A stretch of DNA of 64,000 bases, from positions 1-64,000 of the forward strand of contig CAILLA010000058.1 in assembly GCA_903834925.1 (NCBI GenBank), in the 5' to 3' direction. The position numbers and the translations under genes are program-made. This document shows positions 42,939 through 52,642 of this stretch, one piece after another (the first letter of the stretch is position 1; every line of letters starts with the position of its first letter). Below the pieces are notes generated by a model, which did no database searches, was not told the origin of the DNA, and saw nothing but the letters and a program-made list of their open reading frames with translations. The stretch is from an uncultured Schlesneria sp. GTDB taxonomy: Bacteria; Planctomycetota; Planctomycetia; Planctomycetales; Planctomycetaceae.

Positions 42939-44237
42939 TCAAGCCAAAAGTTCGGGAATGCCTTTGGAAGACGGGTCGGCGATTGGTATCGGTCGGCCGT
43001 CGACATCGAATGACTTGGATGTATCGACACCCACGGCCTGCAGGTACGTGTGGAACAGGTTCGCATGATCGACTTTGGCGTCGGTCACTTCGGTCCCATT
43101 GGCGTTTGTCTTGCCAATCACAGCACCAGGCTTGACCCCAGCACCACCCATCAGCACCGACCACGATTTGCTCCAGTGATCTCGGCCATACAGGTGATTG
43201 ATATTCGGGGTCCGGCCAAACTCGGATAGAACGACGATCAGCGTACTTTCCAGCATTCCCCGATCAGCAAGATCGCCTACAAACGTCGCGAACGGGCTGT
43301 CGAATTCACCGAGTTGTTCAATATGAAAATTGAAGTTCTCGTTGTGAGTATCGTAGTTGGAATGGCTGACCTGAACGTAGGTGATTCCGTTTTCCAGTAA
43401 TCGCCGTGCGAGCAGGCAATGACGTCCAAAGTCGTGCTTGCCATAACGAGCTTGATCCTGTTCCGACTCTTTTGTCGCATCGAAAACATCTCTCTGCGCC
43501 ATCAATTGCTGTGCCTGCTCGTAACTGTAGGTATAAGCATCAGTCAGGGCGGTTCGGCGACGTATCAGGAAACGCTCATTCGCAGCACGGCGAAGTTGAT
43601 TACGTTGTTCGTCCGCAGCCTGATTGATCGCTTCGGGTCGAGCCGAATTCTGCGGCGGTTGGCCATTTCCCATGATGACCCCGGCATATTTCGGACCGAG
43701 ATAGGCCGAGTCATTGGTTCGTCCGCCACCGCCAGCAGTGATCTGAATATGACCCGGAAGTCCACTTGCTTCGGGAGCCAGGGCCTTCGCGGTGACGGCT
43801 CCGAGTCGCGGAAAATCGTTGGCCGGGGTCTGACGACGCCCCGTCAACATCATATACGCACCTTTTCCATGGTCGTCTTCGCTCGTGTCGACACTACGGA
43901 CGATTGCCAGTCGATGCATCTGCTTGGCGGTCTCAGGCAGCAGCTCACAAATGTGAGTTCCCGGCACGGACGTTGGAATCGCCCGGAATGGTCCACCTGT
44001 CGGTGCTCCCGGCTTGGGGTCCCAGCTTTCCATTTGGCTGAGTCCCCCATGCATGTTGAACACCATCACCCGTTTTTGCTGCTTAGCCAATTCAGCTGCG
44101 GCAGCAGGTTGGGTCAGTACCGACAATCCCCCCACCGTGATGCCACCGGCAGCGACGGCCCCCGTAGTGAGAGCACCGAGGAACTGACGCCGAGCCATCA
44201 AATGGTCCATTGACCCACATGAGTAATTACATCGCAT
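42939..44237 (-). CDS. DUF1501 protein with Tat signal
   Basis: 432 residues. The N-terminus has MARRQFLGALTTGAVAAGGI, a twin-arginine signal. The mature part matches DUF1501 (sulfatase/alkaline-phosphatase-like fold): VMVFNMHGGLSQMESWDPKP, LGPKYAGVIM, HCLLARRLLENGITYVQVSH, YDTHNENF, STLIVVLSEFGRTP and YGRDHWSKSWSVLMGGAGV. It lies 16 bases after the DUF1549/DUF1553 gene upstream, making a two-gene unit; this pairing is widespread in planctomycetes and is thought to act at the cell surface on complex polysaccharides. Confidence 0.9.
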   Translation of the reverse strand: MRCNYSCGSMDHLMARRQFLGALTTGAVAAGGITVGGLSVLTQPAAAAELAKQQKRVMVFNMHGGLSQMESWDPKPGAPTGGPFRAIPTSVPGTHICELLPETAKQMHRLAIVRSVDTSEDDHGKGAYMMLTGRRQTPANDFPRLGAVTAKALAPEASGLPGHIQITAGGGGRTNDSAYLGPKYAGVIMGNGQPPQNSARPEAINQAADEQRNQLRRAANERFLIRRRTALTDAYTYSYEQAQQLMAQRDVFDATKESEQDQARYGKHDFGRHCLLARRLLENGITYVQVSHSNYDTHNENFNFHIEQLGEFDSPFATFVGDLADRGMLESTLIVVLSEFGRTPNINHLYGRDHWSKSWSVLMGGAGVKPGAVIGKTNANGTEVTDAKVDHANLFHTYLQAVGVDTSKSFDVDGRPIPIADPSSKGIPELLA

Positions 44238-44253
44238 AATTGAATTCTCGCAA

Positions 44254-47100
44254 TCAATGGTTAAATCGAAACTCGGCTGAAGTCACCAGCGACCAGATCA
44301 ATTCTCGAATCGCTTGAGGCCGTTCTGCGGGCCGTGAGGCCAGGTACTGAGCAGCCTCATTTACTTCAATTTCTGATGGATATCGAGTCAAAGTCGAAAG
44401 ATACAGTTCGTCGGCGAAAGCCTTGGCGTCAGTCAGTGGTGCAAGCCTTTGTGACAAAGTCCCGCCCGATGCCCATCCAATCACAGTACCCGCATTCGCA
44501 ACAAACAAGGCCTGATCAGGCGTCGCGAAGAAGTCATCTTGTGGCTGTCCTGCTGATGCCGCGTAAAGGCTAACGAATGGTGTAACGTTACCCCGCATCG
44601 CTTCGTTCAGTTGTTGTTCGACCCGCACATCGCGCGACTTTGCCAGGGCCGCGTCGTTTGCGACACTGGCCTTGGGAACAGTTTTTTCGATTTCCGCATC
44701 AGCGGCGGGACGCTGCGGGTCCAGGACTCCTGTCGATTGCATCAACGCCCAGGCTAACTGTTCTGGCGAAAGCTGTTTCAGCGAACGAACGCCGGAAGCC
44801 ACAGTCCACTGATCAACCAGTTTTTCACGACCTGATGCAACTGCTAATTCTGCGTCTCTCAAGCCCTCTGTTGTGCGATTCAAAACAGCCGTCTTTTCAC
44901 CGACCAAATGTTGACGATTGGTCAATTCTGTCGATGCGGTCGACATCGCTAATTTCGCAGCTGACAATTTTGACTCCACTTCTGTCATCGCAGAAGTGCG
45001 ACCAGTCATCGTTTGCTCAAGCACGGTCGCTTCCTTGACTAGAGGCTCGAGCCGTTCTTTTAGTTTCTGAACTGCTGACGTCAATTCAACATCGCCAGGA
45101 ATTTTTTGAAGAGCAAACTCGGTCTTAGCAAACGCGTCCGTCACCGCCTGCACGACAGTCTGCTTTTCGGCGAGCATCGCCTTGGATTCGTCCAAAAGCT
45201 TCCTGGCTTCCACGACAGCCTTTTCGACTTCTGCTACGGCGTTAACCTTACTGTTCACGTCAAGTTGCTGCTGCTCGACGGCACTCACCGCAGCGGCAAG
45301 TTCTGTTTTTCGCAGGTCGATTTCTGCTTTGGTTTTCGCGACACTTTCCAGCGTTGACAGAAACGCAACATGAGCCTCGTCCGCTTCCAGCCGCTTCTTG
45401 CGAATGGCTGCGGCAAGCGTCTCAGCCTTATGTCGGTTCCAAACGGTGATCAAGTTCGCTTTCGCGGCATCGACCGGCTTACGAGCTTCAACGTAAGCGG
45501 AATAGGCCGCATCGGCTGGAACATATGCTTCGACAAGCTTGGATTGGATTGGCGGCATTGCTGCTGTCTGGTCTGCAATCGACTTCTGGACACCCGCCAG
45601 TTCACCTGCCAGTTGAGTCTGTTTTGCCGTCAATGTTGCGACGGCACCTGCAACGTCTTTGTCGTTCGGCAGCAGTTTACCGGCTTCCGTCGATTTCCCG
45701 ACAGCTTCCGCAATTGCGGTCACCGCCGCTTGTTTGGCTGTCGCATCTTTTTGCAGTTTGGCAATTGCTGTCAGCAAATCGTCGACCGGCTTCTTCGCCG
45801 CAGTAACTGCGGTTTCGGTAGCTCGCCAAGCCGCTTCTGCCGTTGCCAAGGCTGCACGAGCGGCTTTGAATTCCGTTTGAGCCGCCTCGACAAGCTTTTG
45901 TGACTCGCCTGCAACCCCCTTGAGACTGGAATACTCCGCAGTAAGACCCGGAATCTGTCCCGCAGCCGCTGCTAGCTGAGGTGTCAATTCCGTGGGAGGT
46001 TCAATCGATCGCTGATACGTTTGCGTGAGCGCAAGTTCTCGCAGAAGCCTTCGCAAGTCATATTTCATCGCCACAAATTCGCTCGTAACCAGATCGAGAA
46101 CCGCAGGATGAGTTGGTGGATTCAAGGGATGATGCAGGTCGACGGGATGGACTAAGCCGCGTCCCATCATGTGACCCCACAATCGATTAGCGATATTCAG
46201 ATTGAACTGCCGGTTTGCACCATTGGTGGCGAGTTCTGCCAGCTTCGCACGACGGCTGTACTTGGGGACGGGCCGCACGCCTGGAAGCGGCGGGGCGACG
46301 TAATCTTCACCCTGTCGAAATCGAGGTTCGTCGATTTCATTCTCGCCGGGAAGCTGAGGCCGGATATGCCCCGCATCCTGAGTGAATACAGATTTATAGC
46401 TCGCTTCGCCGTCAGATTTTTCCCCGAGAACGGACTTCTTGGCAGCTTCATCAGCAAACACGACGGTTCGATTCATGAATGCATATAGACCGTAGTAATC
46501 GGTTTGCAGATAGTGATCGACGAGGGGATGGTCGTGACATTGAGCACACTGCAGGTCCATTCCAAAGAAAATGCGCCCGACATCACGAGTCATGATATTC
46601 GGCTCAGCATCCCGATCCAGAAAGAATTTCGCCGCAGGACGAAGAGTTGGATCCACTCCGTCGGAGGAAAGGATTTCCCGAGCCAACTGGTCAAACGGAA
46701 CATTGTTCTGAAAAGCCGCTTGCAGATATTTCTGCCAATCCGGAGTCGTCACATGCTTATCAGGACGTCGTTCCATCAGCATCACATCGAAAACACTCGC
46801 CATGTGAACGGCATATCGAGGACTCGACAAGAGCCGGTCGACAAGAATTTCTCGCTTGTTCGGTGAGGCATCATCCAGAAAGGCGCGAGCTTCTGCCGAT
46901 GTGGGAACGATCCCGTGCAGATCGAGTGTCACACGCCGAAGAAACTCAGCATCGCCAGCAACCGCAGCAACAGGGCCGACCTGATCCGCTTCCACCAGCG
47001 AATCGATCCGTACAGACAGCGACTCCGCCGCCGGTAACACCGAAGCAGTGAGACAAAACAGCATCAGGCCAAATGGCAGCACGAACCGGGGCGGGAGCAT
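44254..47100 (-). CDS. DUF1549/DUF1553 protein with heme motif and a long coiled-coil insertion
   Basis: About 948 residues from ATG 47100 (GAGGAT lies before it), with a signal peptide ending near LPAAES. DUF1549 covers about 25-235 and includes the heme-binding CAQCH (near 185). The start of DUF1553 (NRQFNLNIANRLWGHMMGRG, then LALTQTYQRS) is near 310-370. Then about 400 residues of alanine/lysine-rich coiled coil (such as AKQAAVTAIAEAVGKSTEAG) interrupt it. The rest of DUF1553 resumes near 790 and ends in SLVTSAEFRFNH. The typical family lacks this insert. No N-terminal cytochrome domain is present, unlike the paralogue at 48831. Confidence 0.87.
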   Translation of the reverse strand: MLPPRFVLPFGLMLFCLTASVLPAAESLSVRIDSLVEADQVGPVAAVAGDAEFLRRVTLDLHGIVPTSAEARAFLDDASPNKREILVDRLLSSPRYAVHMASVFDVMLMERRPDKHVTTPDWQKYLQAAFQNNVPFDQLAREILSSDGVDPTLRPAAKFFLDRDAEPNIMTRDVGRIFFGMDLQCAQCHDHPLVDHYLQTDYYGLYAFMNRTVVFADEAAKKSVLGEKSDGEASYKSVFTQDAGHIRPQLPGENEIDEPRFRQGEDYVAPPLPGVRPVPKYSRRAKLAELATNGANRQFNLNIANRLWGHMMGRGLVHPVDLHHPLNPPTHPAVLDLVTSEFVAMKYDLRRLLRELALTQTYQRSIEPPTELTPQLAAAAGQIPGLTAEYSSLKGVAGESQKLVEAAQTEFKAARAALATAEAAWRATETAVTAAKKPVDDLLTAIAKLQKDATAKQAAVTAIAEAVGKSTEAGKLLPNDKDVAGAVATLTAKQTQLAGELAGVQKSIADQTAAMPPIQSKLVEAYVPADAAYSAYVEARKPVDAAKANLITVWNRHKAETLAAAIRKKRLEADEAHVAFLSTLESVAKTKAEIDLRKTELAAAVSAVEQQQLDVNSKVNAVAEVEKAVVEARKLLDESKAMLAEKQTVVQAVTDAFAKTEFALQKIPGDVELTSAVQKLKERLEPLVKEATVLEQTMTGRTSAMTEVESKLSAAKLAMSTASTELTNRQHLVGEKTAVLNRTTEGLRDAELAVASGREKLVDQWTVASGVRSLKQLSPEQLAWALMQSTGVLDPQRPAADAEIEKTVPKASVANDAALAKSRDVRVEQQLNEAMRGNVTPFVSLYAASAGQPQDDFFATPDQALFVANAGTVIGWASGGTLSQRLAPLTDAKAFADELYLSTLTRYPSEIEVNEAAQYLASRPAERPQAIRELIWSLVTSAEFRFNH

Positions 47101-47308
47101 AGGCGGGATCCTCGGCATCACGGGGATGCGGACCGAGGGCACAATTCTCTCATGCCCGATGACACCGCTGAGTTACTTTATCGTCCCAGCGCGACAATCC
47201 ACATCACCGAAACGCATCGGTAATCATGAATACATAGCACCACAAAGCCCGCCGCGTCAACCGAAATTGCCTAAGTGGACCAAAAACTGGCGGAAAGAAT
47301 ACGTTCAT

Positions 47309-48820
47309 TCACGTGCTAACGAGGACCTCGCTGATCACTCGACCATGATCGATATCCAGTCTTTTGCGGCCTGGGATTTCCAAACGCCGGTTATCAAGTC
47401 CCATTAAATGCAAGACTGTCGCATGTAGATCGGTAACGTAGTGACCTTCTCCCAGCGCGTGATACCCCAGTTCATCCGTTGCACCATGTACGAAACCACG
47501 TTTGATCCCTGCTCCGGCCAACCAGATTGTAAATCCGTTTGGGTGATGATCGCGGCCATCTTTTCCCCCGCCGCGTAATTCCAATCCAGGAGTTCGGCCG
47601 AATTCCGTGCAAAAGACCACCGTCACATCGTCGAGCAACCCCCGCTGCTTGAGGTCCTGAATTAGTCCCGCAACCGGCTGATCGACGGTCGCGCACAATC
47701 TTGTATGGTTCTCCTTCAGTTTCTGGTGCGAGTCCCACACGCCATAGGCGGACGGAAAGACCTGCACGAAACGCACTCCGCGTTCAACCAGTCGCCGAGC
47801 CGCCAGCAGTTTTTGTCCCGCTCCCTTGGTGGCATCATTATCGAGCCCATAAAGTTTTGTCGTCGCCTCGGTTTCCGCACTGAATTCAATCGCTTCAGGA
47901 ACGGCCATCTGCATACGGAAAGCGAGTTCGTAGGCACGAATTCTCGCTCGCAGGTCCTGGTCATCGGGGTATTCCACGGCGGACAGTTCGTTCAATCGGC
48001 CAATCAGTTGATACTCGCGCTGCTGATCCGTCGCCGTCTGTTTTGACGAACGACGGCCGAAGGGAAGCGGGTCTTTCGGATCGAGGACAATCGGGACCCC
48101 GGCGTATTGTGGGCCAAGATAATACGAATCAATTGAAAGTCGAGTATCCGACCGCGTCGGACCGCCGAGCACGACAAACTTAGGCAAGTTTTCGTTCAAC
48201 GTTCCCAGCCCGTAGTTGACCCAGGAACCGACGCTTGGTTGTGGTTCGTCAAGGCGGTGTCGGCCCGTGTGAATCTGATTTTCGGCGGCGTGATCATTAT
48301 CCGTCGTCCACATATTTCGGACGAAACATAAATCATCGACGCATTTCGAAAGGTGCGGCCACCAGTCGGTGACCTCGATACCGCTTTCGCCATGCTTCTT
48401 CCAACCAACTTGCATGGGATAAATCGTCGGATAGACATCTCGAATATTGATCTCTTCGGCGGCGACAGAGCGAAACCTCTTTTTATGGAGCGGCGAGTTC
48501 ACGGGATTTTCAAATGGCGTCTTGTCAAACGTCATGCCTGCATACTGGTTCAACGCAGGCTTGGGGTCGAATGTCTCAACATGGCTGTATCCGCCTGAAA
48601 GAAAAATCCAGATCACAGATTTCGTTTTCGGAGCAAAATGGGGTTCATTTGACGGTGGACCCATCGTCCCCAAACGAACTGCTTCCTCACCTCGCGTAAT
48701 GCCGTCGTCCGATAGCATCGCCCCAAGTGCCAGCCCTGTGAATCCCATGCCAAGATCCGACAGGAATGAACGTCGTGACGGGCAATCGCAGATATTTAAT
48801 GACTCATCTTTTGCGACCAT
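47309..48820 (-). CDS. DUF1501 protein with twin-arginine signal (second copy)
   Basis: 503 residues. SRRSFLSDLGMGFTGLALGA near 15-35 is a Tat signal. DUF1501 features: VIWIFLSGGYSHVETFDPKP, HTGRHRLDEPQPSVGSWVNY, LAARRLVERGVRFVQVFPSA, VVFCTEFGRTPGLELRGGGK, RDHHPNGFTIWLAGAGIKRG. It is longer than the paralogue at 42939 and only distantly similar. It follows the large DUF1549/DUF1553 gene by 10 bases, so the two are almost surely co-transcribed and cooperate outside the cytoplasm. Confidence 0.92.
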   Translation of the reverse strand: MVAKDESLNICDCPSRRSFLSDLGMGFTGLALGAMLSDDGITRGEEAVRLGTMGPPSNEPHFAPKTKSVIWIFLSGGYSHVETFDPKPALNQYAGMTFDKTPFENPVNSPLHKKRFRSVAAEEINIRDVYPTIYPMQVGWKKHGESGIEVTDWWPHLSKCVDDLCFVRNMWTTDNDHAAENQIHTGRHRLDEPQPSVGSWVNYGLGTLNENLPKFVVLGGPTRSDTRLSIDSYYLGPQYAGVPIVLDPKDPLPFGRRSSKQTATDQQREYQLIGRLNELSAVEYPDDQDLRARIRAYELAFRMQMAVPEAIEFSAETEATTKLYGLDNDATKGAGQKLLAARRLVERGVRFVQVFPSAYGVWDSHQKLKENHTRLCATVDQPVAGLIQDLKQRGLLDDVTVVFCTEFGRTPGLELRGGGKDGRDHHPNGFTIWLAGAGIKRGFVHGATDELGYHALGEGHYVTDLHATVLHLMGLDNRRLEIPGRKRLDIDHGRVISEVLVST

Positions 48821-48830
48821 GGGAAACCTC

Positions 48831-51800
48831 TCAGCGGATCGACAGAAAATCGTTGTGATTCAGCAGGACTCTGACCAGACTCTCTCGCAATTGTGCGGTA
48901 TCAACAATTTGATCTGCCGTTGCGGTAAGAAATTCGGAGCATAAAGTCATTTCCGAATCGGTTGGCCTCCGCCCCAGAATCTGTTCATGTGCGGCAACGA
49001 TAAACGAGGAAGGATTCGCTTGATGATCTGGTGAAAGAGATTGCCACAAACTGATCGCCAATTCCCCACTTAGATCATGAACCAGATCGCTATTCGTCAA
49101 CGCCAACGCTTGCTGAGGGATGATACTGCGGGTGCGCCGGTAACAGTCTGCTGGTTCGGGAGCGTCGAATAACATCCCAAACGAACTCTTCCCGTCGATT
49201 TCCGGCTGACAACTGTAATAAAGCGTTCTGCGTCGAGTGGTCAGCGCCTGACTGTTTTCCAGTTCCTGACCACCCATCTGCAAATCGAGTCGCCCTGCAC
49301 AAGACAACAAACTGTCACGCACCACTTCGGCTTCCATCCGTCCGCGATTCATACGCCAAAGAAACCGGTTTTCCGGATCGATATTCTGCGACGGATTTTC
49401 CGTTGATCCTGGCGAAAGTTCATTTGCTGTTCGCGTTGCAGCATTATTTCCTGAACCTTCGCTCGAAGGATTCATCAGTCGACCGGAACTGGATGACATC
49501 CCGTAGGTATTGCTGGAAACAATTAACCGGTGAATGTGCTTCATGCTCCAAGCCGATTCCATCAGTTCGACCGCTAACCAATCGAGTAACTCGGGATGAG
49601 TCGGCTCCGCCCCATTTCGTCCAAAGTCGGATACAGTAGCAACTAGCGGCGAATGAAAATGTCGCAACCAGATATGGTTTACGGCGACACGAGCCGTCAG
49701 CGGATTACTTCGGCTGGCGATCCATTCAGCCAACGCTCGGCGTCGACCCGTACTTGTTGGGGGATATGTCGGACTGAACGCCGGATAACTGCTGGCCTGA
49801 TTCGGATCAGCCAGCATCGATCGAGCAGCCTCCAAAGCCGCTTTCGCTTTCGATAATTGCTGACTGGCAGCCTCAACTTCTTTCGCTCGATTCGGGTCAT
49901 CCATCGGCTTCAGTTCAGCTACGGCAAGCTTCTGATCCTTTTCGATCACTTCAGCCTCGGCGAGCAGACAGGCTGCATCGCGGAATTTTCGACTGGCGGT
50001 TTGGGTTAGCATATTAACGTCGGAATCTGACAATTCACCATACTTGACCCGATCTGCCATGATCCGTGCATTTGTACTTTCGAACTGTGCAAGAGCGGCC
50101 GTTCGTTTCGCTTCAAGCGACTTTCGCTTTAAAACGTGAACATCAATCGCACGTCGAGCCATGTTCAATTTCTGCGATAAGGGCTTCAGCGTCTCATCCC
50201 CAAATGTTCCTGAAATAAGAGATGATGCTCCGGCCTGGCTGAATGACGATCCGATCCAACCATCGACACCAATAATTTCATCTCCCTCGCGATAAATCGG
50301 CAACTCGAAATCGACATAGGCCACACGAGATGCCTCTAATTTCCCATCTACCGCACTCGAATTGCCAACGGTCAATTCAAAATCGTCGAATGCTGCAATC
50401 GCACCGGTCTGAACGTCAAACGTCACCGCTTTGGTTTCAACTCCCACAGGGTTCCAGCCATTTCTCGCAACGGCCACGTTATCCGCGAGAGTTTTCTTGT
50501 CCGAGATCGAACGAACCGTCAACTGGCAAACGTCATCTTTCGCGTGGAGAACCAATACGACTTCAAACCGATTTTGTCCCGCAGTCATATCGTATTGACC
50601 GACCTCAAACTCGGTAAACGAGGCTGGCTGGTAAGATATGATTCTGCCATTTTTAAATCCGACGTAACCCGCTGTCAGACCTTTCAGGTGGTCTTTCGCT
50701 AATTGAAAATTGACGTGAGCATCCTTCAGAATTTGCAGTTGGAAACGAATCGTCGCCTGTTCGCCCAGCGACTTTACGTGTTGCAACCGGTGCTGGATCA
50801 GCCGACGTCCGGTTGTGGAATCGACCAGTAACGATTGCCGACCCGCCAGAGCACCGGATCGCCCCGCTTCCGCGGCAAGCTTCCGAGCTTGTTCAAATTC
50901 TGTTTCTGCCAAAGTCAGCTTGGACTGCAATTCCGGAAGTGCCGTATCGACTTCAGCAATCACGGTGGGAAGTTGCGATTCCACTGCCAATAGCGCCGCT
51001 CGATGTTCCGCGAGAATCGTTTCATGAATCGAAGGCCGTAGCCCCGGATACCAGGCGCGCGCCGGAAGCTGTACGGGTTCAATCTTGAGCGATTCAACGA
51101 TTATCGCCGAGGGGAGACCCGGTGCGATTGAACCACGATCCGCCACTCGGTTTCGCTCGTCGCCCCCCGTATAAAACCATGTCGGGGCATCCGGAGTCTT
51201 ATCAAAGATACTGACCGCCCCCAATCGCACGATTTTACGAAGCGACGAGTATTGATATTCCTGAAACGGCCCGGGATCGGCCTCACCAGGAACACGTTCC
51301 TGGCGGATGGAAATCGGCTCGAAAAATGCCCGAAATCGAAAATAGTCCTCTTGAGAGATCGGGTCGTACTTATGATCGTGGCAATGGGCACAATTAAAAG
51401 TCAAACCCAGAAATGCCTTGCCGACATGCTCAACGTTACTTCGCATCCAGTCGTTCGGATTCAGTGCGTACCAGTTCCGAATCAGGTATCCGGTGGCATG
51501 ACCTGCTTCGTCATCCTCGGGTGAGATCTCATCGGCAGCCAGCATCTCGGCAACCATCTGACCGTAACTTTGGTCGTCGTTAAGCGACTTCACGATCCAA
51601 TCGCGCCAACGCCAGATCTGAGGAGCACTATTCCAGACATCGGGGACATATCGACGGCCATACCAATCTGCGTAACGCCAGATATCCATCCAATGCCGAC
51701 CCCACCGCTCGCCGTACTGAGCAGAATTCAAAAGCCGGTCCACAACCTTGGCAGAGGCTTCAGGAGATCCATCGGCCAGAAACGCATGCAATTCCTGTCG

Positions 51801-52388
51801 AGTTGGCGGAAGGCCGATCAAGTCGAGAGTGACTCGACGCAACCACTCCTGCTTCGCAGCCGGCGGCTGAGAGATCAACTTGTGACGTTCATGCTCATGG
51901 GAAATAAACGCGTCAATCGGGTTTTTAACCCAGCCGGAATTGGCAACCTCGGGGACCGAGGGACGAACAGGGGGCTGAAACGCCCAGTGAAGTCGCGGAT
52001 CGCGTTCGGGTAGCTCATCGTCGGGTGACCTCGCCCCCTGCTGCAGCCATGCGGTGATTCTTGCGATCTGCACAGCAGAAAGAGGTTCGCCTTCTGGAGG
52101 CATCCGATGAGCACTAGATCGGATTCGCTCAGTCAATACTCCGTCAGCTTGCCCGGGTTGCAGGACCAGACCGTTGCGGCTTCCCTCACGGATCAGTTTT
52201 CCCGTATCAAGACGAAGACCCGCCTCTTGCTTCAGCCCGCCATGACAGGCGTAACACCGCGCTTTGAGCAACGGCTTGATTTCTTTCGCATATTCGACAC
52301 GCTCGACCGCCTCTTCCGCGCGAGAGCCGACTGAGCAGAATGAGAAAACCACAAACATCGATGGCAGGAGCCACGAGAATCGATTCAT
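48831..52388 (-). CDS. Planctomycete cytochrome-c/DUF1549/DUF1553 surface protein
   Basis: About 1185 residues from ATG 52388, where GAAAGAA is upstream and a signal peptide follows (MNRFSWLLPSMFVVFSFC). The order is: cytochrome-c-like domain with CYACHGG (45-51) and HRMPPEG; DUF1549 (about 160-370) with GLTFNCAHCHDHKYDPISQEDY; a middle beta domain (about 560-720) that resembles a carbohydrate-binding/laminin fold; a helical stretch; and DUF1553 (about 880-1180) with RRALAEWIASRSNPLTARVAVNH. It is the standard partner of DUF1501. Heme c sites suggest redox work in the periplasm or paryphoplasm. Confidence 0.9.
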   Translation of the reverse strand: MNRFSWLLPSMFVVFSFCSVGSRAEEAVERVEYAKEIKPLLKARCYACHGGLKQEAGLRLDTGKLIREGSRNGLVLQPGQADGVLTERIRSSAHRMPPEGEPLSAVQIARITAWLQQGARSPDDELPERDPRLHWAFQPPVRPSVPEVANSGWVKNPIDAFISHEHERHKLISQPPAAKQEWLRRVTLDLIGLPPTRQELHAFLADGSPEASAKVVDRLLNSAQYGERWGRHWMDIWRYADWYGRRYVPDVWNSAPQIWRWRDWIVKSLNDDQSYGQMVAEMLAADEISPEDDEAGHATGYLIRNWYALNPNDWMRSNVEHVGKAFLGLTFNCAHCHDHKYDPISQEDYFRFRAFFEPISIRQERVPGEADPGPFQEYQYSSLRKIVRLGAVSIFDKTPDAPTWFYTGGDERNRVADRGSIAPGLPSAIIVESLKIEPVQLPARAWYPGLRPSIHETILAEHRAALLAVESQLPTVIAEVDTALPELQSKLTLAETEFEQARKLAAEAGRSGALAGRQSLLVDSTTGRRLIQHRLQHVKSLGEQATIRFQLQILKDAHVNFQLAKDHLKGLTAGYVGFKNGRIISYQPASFTEFEVGQYDMTAGQNRFEVVLVLHAKDDVCQLTVRSISDKKTLADNVAVARNGWNPVGVETKAVTFDVQTGAIAAFDDFELTVGNSSAVDGKLEASRVAYVDFELPIYREGDEIIGVDGWIGSSFSQAGASSLISGTFGDETLKPLSQKLNMARRAIDVHVLKRKSLEAKRTAALAQFESTNARIMADRVKYGELSDSDVNMLTQTASRKFRDAACLLAEAEVIEKDQKLAVAELKPMDDPNRAKEVEAASQQLSKAKAALEAARSMLADPNQASSYPAFSPTYPPTSTGRRRALAEWIASRSNPLTARVAVNHIWLRHFHSPLVATVSDFGRNGAEPTHPELLDWLAVELMESAWSMKHIHRLIVSSNTYGMSSSSGRLMNPSSEGSGNNAATRTANELSPGSTENPSQNIDPENRFLWRMNRGRMEAEVVRDSLLSCAGRLDLQMGGQELENSQALTTRRRTLYYSCQPEIDGKSSFGMLFDAPEPADCYRRTRSIIPQQALALTNSDLVHDLSGELAISLWQSLSPDHQANPSSFIVAAHEQILGRRPTDSEMTLCSEFLTATADQIVDTAQLRESLVRVLLNHNDFLSIR

Positions 52389-52642
52389 CGCGTTCTTTCT
52401 TTCACATTGCCACCAGACAGCGATTGTCACAAAATTCAAGACGAAAGGCCATCCATAAACGGTAGAATATATGAAAAACGCAATCATCGACCACGGTGTC
52501 GGCGCTCCATTCTGCGTTTATGCGAGTCACGCTGAATAACGTCAAGTTGCCGCTCGTTTCAATTAGAGTGTACAAAATGGCGATCGTGGCACGATGATGT
52601 CGACCTTCAGATCGCCAAAGTAACGCTTACTGAAAACCTTTG

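Noticed and set aside
43419-44213. 264-codon plus-strand frame
   Set aside because: Antisense to the DUF1501 gene, which has clear motifs throughout. No protein-like pattern in the shadow.
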